Below are positions 8,485 through 17,760 of a stretch of DNA of 64,000 nucleotides, piece by piece. This DNA comes from Virgifigura sp964551315 (GTDB lineage Bacteria > Pseudomonadota > Alphaproteobacteria > Dongiales > Dongiaceae). A model generated the notes under the pieces. It saw only the letters and a program-made list of their open reading frames with translations. It had not been told where the DNA came from and ran no database searches. The translations under genes were made by a program, and so were the position numbers. Numbering within the stretch: the stretch's first letter is position 1; every line of letters starts with the position of its first letter. The DNA lies in the NCBI GenBank assembly GCA_964551315.1, contig CAZKCM010000012.1:1-64000 (forward strand). Direction: 5' to 3'.

Positions 8485-8755
8485 GCCTCCGCGCCGAGAC
8501 GCGGCCGACGGACGAACAAGATCCACGCTCTCACCAGCGCCGTTGGCCGAAGGATCGAAGCCGGGGAGTGCGCCCTGTACACCGCGCCCAAGGCCGTCCG
8601 GCGCTGGAAGAACAGCCTCTCGCCCTGGCTCTACCGCGACCGTAACGCCATCGGGCGCACGTTCGGCCGCCTCAAGGACCTCTGCAGGATCGTACGACCG
8701 GCTGCGTCCAAACGATCTGGCCGTCTGCCTCGTCGCGGCCGTTTGCTATTGGCCC
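8485..8755 (+). pseudogene. IS5-family transposase remnant
   Basis: One frame reads RRGRRTNKIHALTSAVGRR, the DDE-domain GRxTKIHAL motif of IS5-type transposases, then jumps to KAVRRWKNSLSPWLYRDRNA and IGRTFGRLKD, the C-terminal Y-x2-R-x3-E region (the Glu is changed). The final block YDRLRPNDLAVCLVAAVCYW is in a different frame from about 8693. About 80 central residues are deleted and there is at least one frameshift. No intact terminal inverted repeats were recognised. Confidence 0.7.
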
Positions 8756-8782
8756 GTTTGTTATCGGCTATGTGTCCCAACC

Positions 8783-10195
8783 CTAGCTCGCGCTCGGTGG
8801 TGCCGCGAGTGACCGCCTCAGGAAGGTGAGGAAGCGCGGATCGGCACCATAGGCGACGTTGATTCGTATCGCCGCCGGGTGCCCGGATGCGCGGCCGGGA
8901 CGGAAGACGCGGCCCGGCGCCAGGAAGATGCTTTCCTTCACCGCCGCGCGACACAACGCGACCTCGTCGACATGCTCGGGGAACTCGGCCCAGAGATAGA
9001 AGCCCGGAACCTTACTTTCGCGCACGCTGAGCCCGACCGCCTCAAGCTCCGTCAGCGCACGCTTGTGCGCGGCCTCGACCCGCCCGCGCAGGCGGCGGAG
9101 GTGGCGAAGATACTGCCCGCCCTGGATGAGATTGTAGACGAAGCGTTCCACGTAATCCGACGTCGCCACGGTGGTGATCATCTTGATGTCGCTCAAGGGC
9201 CCGATAATCGAGGGGTGTCCGGCGACGAATCCGCAGCGCAGGCTTGCGGAGAGCGTCTTGGAAAAGGTTCCGACATAGACGACCCGGTTGAGCTGGTCCA
9301 AGGCCGCAAGCCGCGGCAGTGTTGGCGGCAGGATATCGCCGAGCGCATCGTTCTCGACGAGAAGAAACCCCCACTGTTCCGCCATCCGCAGGAGGCCGAA
9401 CGCGACGGCGGGCGACAGCGAGCCGCCCGTGGGGTTGTGGGCATGCGACTGGGTGAAGAACACCTTAGGGCGGTGCGTGGCGAGCTTCGCGGCGAGATCG
9501 TCGAGATCCGGCCCGTCGAGCCCGCGGCGGATGCCGACGATACGCGCCTTCGCGAGGGTCAGCTTACCGAATAGCGGATAATAGCCGGGATCATCGACGA
9601 ACACCGTGTCGCCGGGCTCGAGCAGATGGCGGATGATGAGATCGAGCCCGTGATTGGCGCCATGGGTCAGGATGAGCCCCTCGGGCTCGACCGCGATCGA
9701 GCGCTCGAGCAGCAGGACGCGCAGCCGTTCCCTCAAGGGCGCATAGCCGCGCGAGCTGCCGTAGCCGAAATCAACCGCGTCGGGTCCCGATACCTTGAAG
9801 CTGGAGAACTGGCGGCGGAGCTCGGAGCCTTCCATCCAGGACGCCGGCGGCCGGCCATCGCCCGGGCGCACCTCATAGTGCTGGTCGAGCTGCTCGCGCA
9901 ACAGTGAAACCACGTCGACCGCCTCGGCGACATGCGGCGACGGCGGGCTCGCACGTGGCAGATCCCGATGAGCGACGTAGTAGCCCGACCCGATCCGCGC
10001 TTCGAGCAATCCTCGCGCGACCAGGCGGTCATAGGCTTCCGCCATCGTGTTTTTCGACACGCCGTGCTCCTGTGCCGCCTGGCGCACGGACGGCAACCGC
10101 TCTCCCAGCCGGTAGGCCCCGGCCGCGAGCATGGCGGTTACGCGCTCGACGATGATCTCGACGCGTGTTGCGCGCCCGTGCCGGTTGTCGACCAA
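8783..10195 (-). CDS. MocR/PdxR-type regulator (GntR HTH + aminotransferase fold)
   Basis: About 470 aa. An N-terminal GntR winged helix (LGERLPSVRQAAQEHGVSKN-type, residues about 25-75) is fused to a class I aminotransferase-like domain. The PLP lysine is in GTFSKTLSASL (Lys313), and ENDALGDIL supplies the usual Asp region. Such proteins sense PLP or amino compounds and activate neighbouring genes. I start it at TTG 10195 because AGAGAGGG lies 6 bases upstream; an open frame extends to 10339 but lacks family similarity. It is divergent from the mevalonate-type operon, with repeated GGGACAG elements in between, so it is the likely regulator of that operon. Confidence 0.87.
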   Translation of the reverse strand: MVDNRHGRATRVEIIVERVTAMLAAGAYRLGERLPSVRQAAQEHGVSKNTMAEAYDRLVARGLLEARIGSGYYVAHRDLPRASPPSPHVAEAVDVVSLLREQLDQHYEVRPGDGRPPASWMEGSELRRQFSSFKVSGPDAVDFGYGSSRGYAPLRERLRVLLLERSIAVEPEGLILTHGANHGLDLIIRHLLEPGDTVFVDDPGYYPLFGKLTLAKARIVGIRRGLDGPDLDDLAAKLATHRPKVFFTQSHAHNPTGGSLSPAVAFGLLRMAEQWGFLLVENDALGDILPPTLPRLAALDQLNRVVYVGTFSKTLSASLRCGFVAGHPSIIGPLSDIKMITTVATSDYVERFVYNLIQGGQYLRHLRRLRGRVEAAHKRALTELEAVGLSVRESKVPGFYLWAEFPEHVDEVALCRAAVKESIFLAPGRVFRPGRASGHPAAIRINVAYGADPRFLTFLRRSLAAPPSAS

Positions 10196-10197
10196 AT

Positions 10198-10280
10198 CTG
10201 TCCCTCTCTTGTGATTGGGACAGTCATCGTGAGATGTGTCCGAACTGTCCCTTGATCGTCCTATGCAAAATAGGACAATT
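10198..10280. promoter_or_regulatory. Candidate MocR operator with repeated GGACAG elements
   Basis: The intergenic region carries GGGACAGT (10217-10224) facing ACTGTCCC (10244-10251), an exact 8-bp inverted repeat with a 19-bp spacer. A further CTGTCCCT lies at 10198-10205 and an AGGACAAT-like element at 10272-10280. Repeats of one motif between a MocR gene and its target are usual for this family. The assignment is by position only. Confidence 0.5.
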
Positions 10281-10393
10281 TCGACCATCGCCCAGTCAAG
10301 AGGTGAGCCGGGAGCAAGGGTAGAACCCGTGCGCTGCATCGACGGGACCTGGACTTCCGGCAGGTTTTAAGAACGTCCGAGGGGAGGATGACG

Positions 10394-11419
10394 ATGCGCT
10401 CACCGCGATTCCTTGTGGCGGTTGCGGGCCTGATGCTTGCGGCGACGTTTGATCCGGCTCAAGCGCAGCAGGCGCCCGCTCTGATCTATGAGAAGGACAT
10501 CGAGGGGCCCGCGCCCATTCCGCCATCCGAACAGGGGCTTCAGACAATCGTGGCGGCGCCGTGGTTCAAGGTGTCGGACGAGGGCTTGCAGCTTGAGGGG
10601 CCGGCATTCGACCGCGACGGCAATCTTCTGTTCGTGGAGGTTTTCGGCGGCAGGGTGTTCCGTCTGTCCGAAGACAAGCGATTGACCACCGTGGTCGAGG
10701 AGAACGGGCTTGGCTCCGCGGGTCTCGCCCTTCACAAGGACGGGCGGATCTTCGTCGCCGGCCTCGGAAACTTCGAGGATACGGGATCAGTCGTCGCTTT
10801 CGCACCCGACGGCTCCGGGATGGAAACCATCGTGCCGCCGGAAGCGGGCTATCTGGCCGACGACCTAGTGTTCGACGAGAACGGCGGGTTCTACTTTACC
10901 GACTTCAAGGGAACCTCTACGAACCCGACCGGTGGCGTCTACTACGTCTCCCCGGATTTCAAGGAAATCACGCCCATCCTGGAGAACCTTTCCGTCGCCA
11001 ACGGCATCGGCCTCAGTCCCGATGGCAAGACTCTGTGGGTGACCGAGTTCAGCAAGGGCCTGTTGCACCGGGTCGATCTGGCCGGACCGACGACGATCGC
11101 CCATTTCGGCACCAGCGTGCCTTACCGCTTCACCGGACCGGCTCCGGACTCGCTGCGCGCGGACGCCGACGGCAATGTCTATGTGGCCATGTATGGCCAA
11201 GGGCGCGTTCTGGTCTTCAACCGCAACGGAATGCCGATCGGGCAGATCCTCCTGCCCGGTCGCGACGACGGTCACAATCTCAGATCGACGAGCCTTGCCA
11301 TCAAGCCCGGGACCAGGGACCTCTTCATCCTGACCAACGACTGGGACGGGGGCGAGGGATCGACGATTTTTCACGCCCAGGCGTTCGCCGAGGCGAGCAA
11401 CCTTTATTCACATCAGTAG
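10394..11419 (+). CDS. Secreted SMP-30/gluconolactonase-like (Drp35-type) lactonase
   Basis: A protein of about 341 aa with a Sec signal peptide (to about residue 25, cleavage near AQA-QQ) followed by a six-bladed beta-propeller. Blade motifs include LEGPAFDRDGNLLFVEVFGG, the metal-site region FTDFKGTSTNPTGGVYYV and NGIGLSPDGKTLWVTE, closely resembling Drp35 and other SMP-30 lactonases that hydrolyse lactone rings with a divalent metal. It leads an operon with TRAP, HMG-CoA reductase and HMG-CoA lyase genes. A periplasmic lactonase opening mevalonolactone to mevalonate before uptake would fit; that is inference. The ATG at 10394 is preferred because GGGGAGG abuts the ATG at 10388. Confidence 0.85.
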   Translation: MRSPRFLVAVAGLMLAATFDPAQAQQAPALIYEKDIEGPAPIPPSEQGLQTIVAAPWFKVSDEGLQLEGPAFDRDGNLLFVEVFGGRVFRLSEDKRLTTVVEENGLGSAGLALHKDGRIFVAGLGNFEDTGSVVAFAPDGSGMETIVPPEAGYLADDLVFDENGGFYFTDFKGTSTNPTGGVYYVSPDFKEITPILENLSVANGIGLSPDGKTLWVTEFSKGLLHRVDLAGPTTIAHFGTSVPYRFTGPAPDSLRADADGNVYVAMYGQGRVLVFNRNGMPIGQILLPGRDDGHNLRSTSLAIKPGTRDLFILTNDWDGGEGSTIFHAQAFAEASNLYSHQ

Positions 11420-11471
11420 ATGGACGCGCCGCCGGCGCAGATGATCAAGCAGCAAAGTGCGGGAGGAAACG

Positions 11472-12503
11472 ATGACCATGATGAACAGGCGACAGGTCCT
11501 TGCAGGTTCGGCGCTTGCCGGCGCGGCGCTCGCCATGCCGGCGGTGGCGCGCGCGCAAGACACGGTGACCTGGCGCATGCAGGCTCTCTGGGACGGCGGC
11601 ACGACGCCCTTTGAATACGAGAAGAAGTTCGCGGAGCGTGTCAGCGAACTCACCGGCGGCAAGTTCGAGATCAAGCTGTTCTCAGCCGGCCAGATCGTGC
11701 CGGCGAACCAGGCCTTCGACGCGGTGCGCGGCGGCGCGTTCCAGATGATGAAGACCTTCGACGGTTACGAGGCCGGCAAGATCCCGGCCTTTGCCTTCAC
11801 CTCCACCATCCCCTTCGGCTTCCCCGAGTCCGACCAGTACGAGGCCTGGTTCTACGAGCTCGGCGGGCTCGATATGGCGCGCGAGGCATATGGGCAAGCG
11901 GGCCTCACCTACATCGCGCCGACGGTCTATGGTCAGGAGCCGATCCACTCCACCGTCAGGGTGGAAACCATCGCCGACATGGCCGGTAAGAAGGGGCGTT
12001 TCGTCGGCCTCGCGTCGGCCGTCATGGCCGATCTCGGCGTCGCGGTGACGCCCCTGGCGACGGCCGAGGTCTACTCGGGGCTCGAGAAGGGGTTAATCGA
12101 TCTTGCCGACCGCGGCGACCTGACGGCCAATTACGAGGCCGGGCTTGCCGAGGTGGCGAAGTTCATCATCCTGCCCGGCATACACCAGCCGACAACGGCC
12201 ACGAGCTATGTGGCGAACACCGCCGCTTACGAGGCGCTGCCGGACAGCTTCAAGGCGGCGCTTGCGGTGGCCGCGCGCGAGATCTCCAGCGCGTTGCGCC
12301 AGCACAACCTGGTGAAGGACGCGGAGGTTATCGAGAAATACCGGGCGAAAGGCGTCGAGATCATCCATCTCGATCCGGGTGACGTGGCCGCCGCGCGCGC
12401 GAAGGCCGTGGAGTCCTGGAAGAAGGCCACCAAGGGCGACGCGCTGGCCACCCGGATCGTCGACAGCCAGATCGATTTCATGGGCGCTCTCGGCCTGATC
12501 TGA
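11472..12503 (+). CDS. TRAP transporter substrate-binding protein (DctP family)
   Basis: 343 aa. The N-terminus MNRRQVLAGSALAGAALA has the twin-Arg plus hydrophobic pattern of a Tat signal. The mature part shows FEIKLFSAGQIVPANQAFDA and GKKGRFVGLASAV, with the Arg expected to grip a carboxylate. The late block IDLADRGDLTANYEAGLAEV, followed by AKFIILPGIHQP, aligns with the region that shapes the pocket in TakP-type proteins for 2-oxo and hydroxy acids. RBS GGGAGGAAAC precedes the ATG. Operon position between a lactonase and the HMG-CoA genes points to mevalonate as ligand (inference). Confidence 0.9.
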   Translation: MTMMNRRQVLAGSALAGAALAMPAVARAQDTVTWRMQALWDGGTTPFEYEKKFAERVSELTGGKFEIKLFSAGQIVPANQAFDAVRGGAFQMMKTFDGYEAGKIPAFAFTSTIPFGFPESDQYEAWFYELGGLDMAREAYGQAGLTYIAPTVYGQEPIHSTVRVETIADMAGKKGRFVGLASAVMADLGVAVTPLATAEVYSGLEKGLIDLADRGDLTANYEAGLAEVAKFIILPGIHQPTTATSYVANTAAYEALPDSFKAALAVAAREISSALRQHNLVKDAEVIEKYRAKGVEIIHLDPGDVAAARAKAVESWKKATKGDALATRIVDSQIDFMGALGLI

Positions 12504-12571
12504 CAACCGCCCTTTCAAGCGGGCGGCGCCTCACCCGGTGCGCGCCGCCCGCGCCTTCTCGTAAAGTTTCC

Positions 12572-13081
12572 ATGATCGGTGCCCTTCTCGCCATCGTAAC
12601 CGCGTTCAACCGCGCCCTTTTCATCGCCGCCGCAGCGATAATCTTCGCGGTGGTGCCGATGCTGCTTTACGAGGTCGTCGCGCGCTATGCGTTCGATGCG
12701 CCGACCGTTTGGGCGATGGAGGCGGGCACGCTCGTCTTCGGGCCTCATTTCATGCTGGCGGGCCCCTATCTGCTTCATCTGAAGGGGCACGTCGCCGTCG
12801 ACATCGTGAGCGAGCGGCTGAGAGATCCGGCAAAGGCGTGGGTGGAGGTTTTCTCCTATCTCGTGATCGCCATATTCGCCGCCGTCCTCGCCAAGGTCTC
12901 CTGGCCGCTCGCCGTCAACGCCTATCAGATGGGCGAGACCAGCTTCTCCGCCTGGAACCCGCCGATCTGGTGGATGAAGTTCATCGTGCCCTTCGCGCTT
13001 GCCATGCTGTGCGCGCAGGCGCTTGTCGAGGGCGCGGCGTCGCTGCGACGCCTGTTTGCGCCCGGGAAGGCCGGCTCATGA
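12572..13081 (+). CDS. TRAP transporter small permease (DctQ family)
   Basis: A 169-aa protein with four predicted TM helices. The stretch AMEAGTLVFGPHFMLAGPYL and LKGHVAVDIVSERL matches the DctQ signature region. The stop overlaps the ATG of the next gene (ATGA), so the two permease subunits are translationally coupled. It serves the same transporter as the binding protein at 11472. Confidence 0.9.
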   Translation: MIGALLAIVTAFNRALFIAAAAIIFAVVPMLLYEVVARYAFDAPTVWAMEAGTLVFGPHFMLAGPYLLHLKGHVAVDIVSERLRDPAKAWVEVFSYLVIAIFAAVLAKVSWPLAVNAYQMGETSFSAWNPPIWWMKFIVPFALAMLCAQALVEGAASLRRLFAPGKAGS

Positions 13082-14391
13082 GCTCCGAGGCCGTGCTCGC
13101 GTTGATGTTCGCAAGCCTCGTCGGGCTGCTCCTGACCGGTATGCCGGTTGCCTTCGTGCTGGGTGCCCTGGCGCTCTTCTTCACCGTCACCCTGTGGGGC
13201 GAGGCGGCGTTGACGGTGACCGTGCTCAACCTCTTCGACACGATGCGCTCGGAATCGCTCATGGCCATCCCGCTCTATGTGATGATGGCGAGCACGCTCC
13301 AGCGCTCGGGCGTGATCGAGAGCCTCTACAGGGCCATGGAGCTGTGGTCTGGGCGCCTGCCTGGCGGGCTCGCCGTGGGTACCATCGTGATCTGCACGAT
13401 CATCGCCGCGATGACCGGCATCGTCGGCGCGGCGGTGGCGGCCATGGGGCTCCTCGCGCTGCCGTCCATGCTCAAGCGCAACTACGACACTAGGCTCGCC
13501 ATCGGCACGATCTGCGCCGGCGGGACGCTCGGCATCCTCATCCCGCCCTCGGTCGTTACCATCGTCTATGCGGTGACGGCTCAGGCCTCCATCGGGCAGA
13601 TGTTCATCGCCGGCATCGTTCCGGGGCTCCTGCTCGCCGGCCTCTATATCGGCTACATCCTCGGTAAGGCCGCGCTCGACCCCAAGGCCGCGCCCCGGCC
13701 GGAAGGCGACGACGATGCGACCTGGGGCATGCGGATCGCGGCGCTGAAGTCGCTCGTCCTGCCCACGGCGATCATCGTCGGCGTGCTCGGCACGATCTAT
13801 ATGGGCATCGCCACACCGACGGAGGCGGCCGCCGTCGGTGTGGCGCTTGCCTTCGTGTCGTCCGTTATCGAGCGCCGCTTCGGCTGGGATCTGGTCACCG
13901 GCGTCGGCTTCGACGTCGTGAAGGTGACAACCATGATCCTGTGGATCACCATCGGCGCGCGCGCCTTCGTCGCGATTTTCACGGGGACGGGCGGCGCGGA
14001 CTTCCTGCTCGGCTTCATCGAGAACCTGGAGGCCAATCGCTGGATCGTCCTCGTCGTCCTGCTGGCCATCCTCTTCTTCCTCGGCATGTTTCTGGACGAG
14101 ATCGGCATCATCCTGCTCTGCGTGCCCGTCTTCCTGCCCGTGATCGACTTCCTTGGCTTCGACCGGTTGTGGTTCGGGATTCTGTTCCTGGTTTCCGCCC
14201 AGATGGCCTATATCTCCCCGCCCTTCGGCTACACGCTGTTCTACATGAAAGGCGTCCTTCCGGACGGCATAGGCATGGGCACGGTCTATCGCGCCATCGT
14301 GCCGTTTCTCCTCCTCCAGGCGCTTGGCATTGTCATTTGCGCCCTCTTTCCGGAGCTCGTGCTCTGGCTTCCGCGAACCATGATCCAGTGA
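13078..14391 (+). CDS. TRAP transporter large permease (DctM family)
   Basis: A 437-aa, multi-TM DctM permease. Recognised blocks are YVMMASTLQRSGVIESLYRA, AMTGIVGAAVAAMGLLALPS, GGTLGILIPPSVVTIVYAVT, MGIATPTEAAAVGVALAF and SAQMAYISPPFGYTLFYMKG. The start ATG at 13078 overlaps the DctQ stop; the longer open frame upstream is only out-of-frame DctQ. Third subunit of the putative mevalonate importer. Confidence 0.93.
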   Translation: MSSEAVLALMFASLVGLLLTGMPVAFVLGALALFFTVTLWGEAALTVTVLNLFDTMRSESLMAIPLYVMMASTLQRSGVIESLYRAMELWSGRLPGGLAVGTIVICTIIAAMTGIVGAAVAAMGLLALPSMLKRNYDTRLAIGTICAGGTLGILIPPSVVTIVYAVTAQASIGQMFIAGIVPGLLLAGLYIGYILGKAALDPKAAPRPEGDDDATWGMRIAALKSLVLPTAIIVGVLGTIYMGIATPTEAAAVGVALAFVSSVIERRFGWDLVTGVGFDVVKVTTMILWITIGARAFVAIFTGTGGADFLLGFIENLEANRWIVLVVLLAILFFLGMFLDEIGIILLCVPVFLPVIDFLGFDRLWFGILFLVSAQMAYISPPFGYTLFYMKGVLPDGIGMGTVYRAIVPFLLLQALGIVICALFPELVLWLPRTMIQ

Positions 14392-14415
14392 CAACCCGGA
14401 CAGGACATCTCTGCG

Positions 14416-15693
14416 ATGAGTGACGTCCCTTCATCCCGTATCGAAGGCCTTCACAGGATGACGCCGGCGGAAAGGCTTGAAGCCGTTGCGCGCCAGGCCG
14501 GCCTCGACAGCCAGATGGTGGCGAGCCTTAAGGCTGCCGCATCCGGCCAGATAGAGCTCGCCGACCGGCTGGTAGAGAACGCAATCTCCACCATGGCGAT
14601 CCCCGTCGGCATCGCCACCAACATGATCGTCGACGGGCGCGACGTGCTCGTCCCCATGGCGACGGAGGAATCCTCCGTCATCGCCGCGGTCTGCAACGCC
14701 GCAAAGCGCTGCCGATCGACGGGCGGCTTTTCAACCTCGACCAGCGGGCCGATCATGGCCGCCCAGATCCAGCTTCTGGGCGCGAGCGATCCCGAGAACG
14801 TTCGGCTGAAAGTCCTTGAGCGCATCGAGGAAATCAGGACCATCTGTGACGAGACCGACCCTCTGCTCGTCAGGTTCGGCGGCGGCTTCCGCGATCTCGA
14901 TGTGCGGGTCATCGAGACGGCGGAAGGCCCGATGACCATCGTGCACATCCTCGTCGACACCCGCGACGCGATGGGCGCCAATGCAGTCAACACCATGGCC
15001 GAGGCGCTCGCGCCGAAGCTTGCCGAATGGACCGGCGCGCGTACGCTCCTGCGCATCCTCTCCAACCTCGCCGATCGGCGCGTCGCCCGCGCCCGCGCGG
15101 TGTGGCCGCTCGACGAGATCGGCGGGCCCCAGGTGCGCGACGACATACTGTCGGCCTATCATTTTGCCGACGCCGACCCCTACCGGGCGGCGACCCACAA
15201 CAAGGGCATCATGAACGGGGTGAGCGCCGTGGTGCTCGCGACCGGCAACGATACCCGCGCCGTCGAGGCCGGCGCCCACGCCTATGCCGCGCGCCATGGG
15301 CGCTACCGCTCCATGTCGCGCTGGGAGAAGGATCGGGACGGCAATCTGGTCGGCATCCTCGAGATGCCCATGGCGGTCGGCCTCATTGGCGGGGCGACGA
15401 AGATCCATCCCACTGCGCAGGCGAATCTCAAGGTGCTGGGTGTCACGACGGCCGATGCGCTTGCCCGCATCATCGTTTCGGTGGGCCTTGCCCAGAACTT
15501 CGCCGCTCTGCGCGCGCTCGCCACGACCGGCATCCAGAAGGGGCACATGGCGCTGCATGCGCAGAACGTGGCCCTGATGGTCGGCGCCGTCGGCGAGGAG
15601 ATCGATGCGGTGGCAAGCGAACTGAAGGCGCTCGGCAAGGTCCGCCAGGACCTTGCCGAGGAGATACTCGCGAAGCTCAGGGCCGGCAAGTGA
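14416..15693 (+). CDS. mvaA: Class II (degradative) HMG-CoA reductase
   Basis: At 425 aa it matches the length of Pseudomonas mevalonii MvaA (428). The catalytic residues of that enzyme all have counterparts: Glu84 (MATEESSVIA), Lys263 (THNKGIMNG), Asp279 (ATGNDTRAVE) and His377 (GHMALHA), the last three at a constant offset of four from the P. mevalonii numbers as I recall them. DTRDAMGANAVNTMAE is the dinucleotide-binding signature. There are no membrane segments, unlike eukaryotic class I. In this setting it should run in the oxidative direction, mevalonate + CoA + 2 NAD+ to HMG-CoA, because the next gene is HMG-CoA lyase and no other isoprenoid gene is near. Confidence 0.93.
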   Translation: MSDVPSSRIEGLHRMTPAERLEAVARQAGLDSQMVASLKAAASGQIELADRLVENAISTMAIPVGIATNMIVDGRDVLVPMATEESSVIAAVCNAAKRCRSTGGFSTSTSGPIMAAQIQLLGASDPENVRLKVLERIEEIRTICDETDPLLVRFGGGFRDLDVRVIETAEGPMTIVHILVDTRDAMGANAVNTMAEALAPKLAEWTGARTLLRILSNLADRRVARARAVWPLDEIGGPQVRDDILSAYHFADADPYRAATHNKGIMNGVSAVVLATGNDTRAVEAGAHAYAARHGRYRSMSRWEKDRDGNLVGILEMPMAVGLIGGATKIHPTAQANLKVLGVTTADALARIIVSVGLAQNFAALRALATTGIQKGHMALHAQNVALMVGAVGEEIDAVASELKALGKVRQDLAEEILAKLRAGK

Positions 15694-16583
15694 CCGGGGC
15701 CGTCACGATTGTCGAGGTGGGGCCGCGCGACGGGTTGCAGGCGCATCCCCATCCGATCGAAACGGCGGCCCGCATCAAGCTTGTCTCGCTTCTGCGCAAG
15801 GCCGGTGTCAGGCGGCTGGAGGTCGGCGCCTTCGTCTCGCCGGCCCGCGTGCCGCGCATGGCCGATACCGGCGCCGTGATGGAGGCGGTCGGATCGCGCG
15901 AGGAGCCGGGCGACATGGTGCTCATCGCCAATGAGCGCGGGCTCGATCAGGCGCTGGAGCATGGTGCGCGGGCGATCGCCGTGTTCACGGCGGCAAGCGA
16001 CGCCTTTGCCGAACGCAATATCGGCAGCACGGTCGCGGCCTCGCTCGACCGCTTCGCCCGGATCGTCTCCCGGGCCCGGTCCGCAGGCGTGTTCGTGCGC
16101 GGCTACATATCGACCATCACCGACTGCCCCTATGCCGGTCCGGTCGAACCGGATGCCGTCAAGAACGTGGCTCGTGCCCTTGACGCCATGGGCTGCGCGG
16201 AGATCGCGCTTGGCGAGACGCTCGGCAGGGCGACGCCGAACAGGATTGCAGCCGTTGTCGACGCGGTCGCAACGGCCATTCCGCTCGACCGCATCGCTGC
16301 GCATTTCCACGATACATACGGCATGGGGCTTGCCAATGTGCGCGAGGCGGTGCGTCTTGGCGTGCGCACGGTCGACGCGGCGACGGGCGGGCTTGGCGGC
16401 TGCCCTTTTGCGCCGGGCGCGGCGGGAAATGTGGCCACGGAGGACGTGGTCTACATGCTGCATGGCCTTGGCTTCGAGACGGGTATCGACCTCGACGGAA
16501 TTCGTGCAGCCACCCGGTTTTGCCGGGACGAGCTGGGCGTCGTCCCCACCAGCCGGGTCTTTGCCGCGATGGCCAAGGCCTAA
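15690..16583 (+). CDS. mvaB: Hydroxymethylglutaryl-CoA lyase
   Basis: A 297-aa TIM-barrel enzyme splitting HMG-CoA into acetyl-CoA and acetoacetate. VEVGPRDGLQ carries the catalytic Arg and metal-binding Asp, AAHFHDTYGMG the two metal His, and GGLGGCPFAPGAAGN the signature active-site Cys loop. It starts at GTG 15690, overlapping the stop of the HMG-CoA reductase (GTGA), so the two are coupled. Together they convert mevalonate to central metabolites, the last step of the operon. The next gene downstream is convergent. Confidence 0.93.
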   Translation: MTGAVTIVEVGPRDGLQAHPHPIETAARIKLVSLLRKAGVRRLEVGAFVSPARVPRMADTGAVMEAVGSREEPGDMVLIANERGLDQALEHGARAIAVFTAASDAFAERNIGSTVAASLDRFARIVSRARSAGVFVRGYISTITDCPYAGPVEPDAVKNVARALDAMGCAEIALGETLGRATPNRIAAVVDAVATAIPLDRIAAHFHDTYGMGLANVREAVRLGVRTVDAATGGLGGCPFAPGAAGNVATEDVVYMLHGLGFETGIDLDGIRAATRFCRDELGVVPTSRVFAAMAKA

Positions 16584-16753
16584 GAGGGCGTTGCCTTCAG
16601 GGGACCCGCTCTTCTACCGTCATATGATTCCTCCTGTCCGACGCGGACGATCTTCGATTGCCTGAAGCGGGGCGCGGGTAAAACGAGGGCCTGCTTGACT
16701 CGGGACAGAGCCCGCCCAAAGGCGGCGAGCTGAGGAGCGCGATCCGGCGACGC

Positions 16754-17671
16754 TCAGTTGGTCAGGCCCGGCCCACCCCCGTTGAAAGTCAGGCTCAGGA
16801 AATTGTGAAACGCGCGCGTCGCCGGCGACAGCTCCGCATTCCGGCGCCACGCCAGCCCGACATCCATGGACGGAACATTGTCAACGACCCGCGTCTCGAT
16901 GCGCTGACCCTCCAGCGACATTGGCCTGTAGACCATGTCGGAAAGGATCGTCACGCCGGTGCCGTTGGCGACCATGCTGCGCACCGCTTCGACCGACGAG
17001 GTACGGAAGATGACGCGCGGCCGATAAGGGGTCCGCTGCCAGTAGCGCGCGGCCGTCTGGCCTGCCTCGTCGACCGTCAGCATCACATAGGGCTCCTGGG
17101 CTACGTGCTCGAGGGTGATTTCCGACATGCGCGTCATCGGATGGTCGATGGGCAGCCACAGGCGACGGCGCGAGCGGATCAACGTCTCGTGATCAAGCGC
17201 CGCGTGGTTTTCGAGATTTGACGTCAGGAGCACGGCGATATCGAGGCGGCCCTCCATGAGATCTTCTTCGATCGTGGCGCGTGGCGCCTCGCGCAGCTCG
17301 ACGGTCACCCCGGGGTAGCTTCGCGAGAAACGCGCGTAATGCTGGGGCAGGAAGTAGCCTGCCACCGTATAGGTGACGCCGACCCGCACCAGCCCTTGCA
17401 GCTTCGAGGTCGATGCGCTCGGGATGCGCATCGCTTCGTTGACCGAAGCGACGATGCTGCGGGCATGGTGAAGGAACCAGCTTCCCTCGAAGGTCAGCTT
17501 CACACCGCTCGGATGCCGGTCGAAGAGCCGCGTACCGAGCTGCTGCTCGAGCTGCCTGATGGCCGTCGTCACCGCCGACTGCGACACGTTGAGTTCGATC
17601 CCGGCCCGCGATACCTGGCCAACCTCGGCGACGGTGATGAAGTAGCGCAGATGCCGAAGCGATAGTGTCAT
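16754..17671 (-). CDS. LysR-family transcriptional regulator
   Basis: 305 aa. The N-terminal HTH is MTLSLRHLRYFITVAEVGQV / SRAGIELNVSQSAVTTAIRQ (residues 1-60), and the effector domain contains GVTYTVAGYFLP and MVANGTGVTILSDMVYR. It points away from, and shares a 217-bp intergenic region with, the ABC-importer/PxpABC operon starting at 17889. A 7-bp perfect dyad of LysR type lies in that region. It is convergent with the mevalonate operon and so is less likely to control that. RBS GAGGAGG precedes the ATG. Confidence 0.92.
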   Translation of the reverse strand: MTLSLRHLRYFITVAEVGQVSRAGIELNVSQSAVTTAIRQLEQQLGTRLFDRHPSGVKLTFEGSWFLHHARSIVASVNEAMRIPSASTSKLQGLVRVGVTYTVAGYFLPQHYARFSRSYPGVTVELREAPRATIEEDLMEGRLDIAVLLTSNLENHAALDHETLIRSRRRLWLPIDHPMTRMSEITLEHVAQEPYVMLTVDEAGQTAARYWQRTPYRPRVIFRTSSVEAVRSMVANGTGVTILSDMVYRPMSLEGQRIETRVVDNVPSMDVGLAWRRNAELSPATRAFHNFLSLTFNGGGPGLTN

Positions 17672-17760
17672 GCATTCCTCCTCGGGTGCGGGCTCTGGCT
17701 TCCGATGCCGATGGACCGGACCCGGTGTCGTCCCGGAACGGAAGCAAGGCCCACCCTTCA

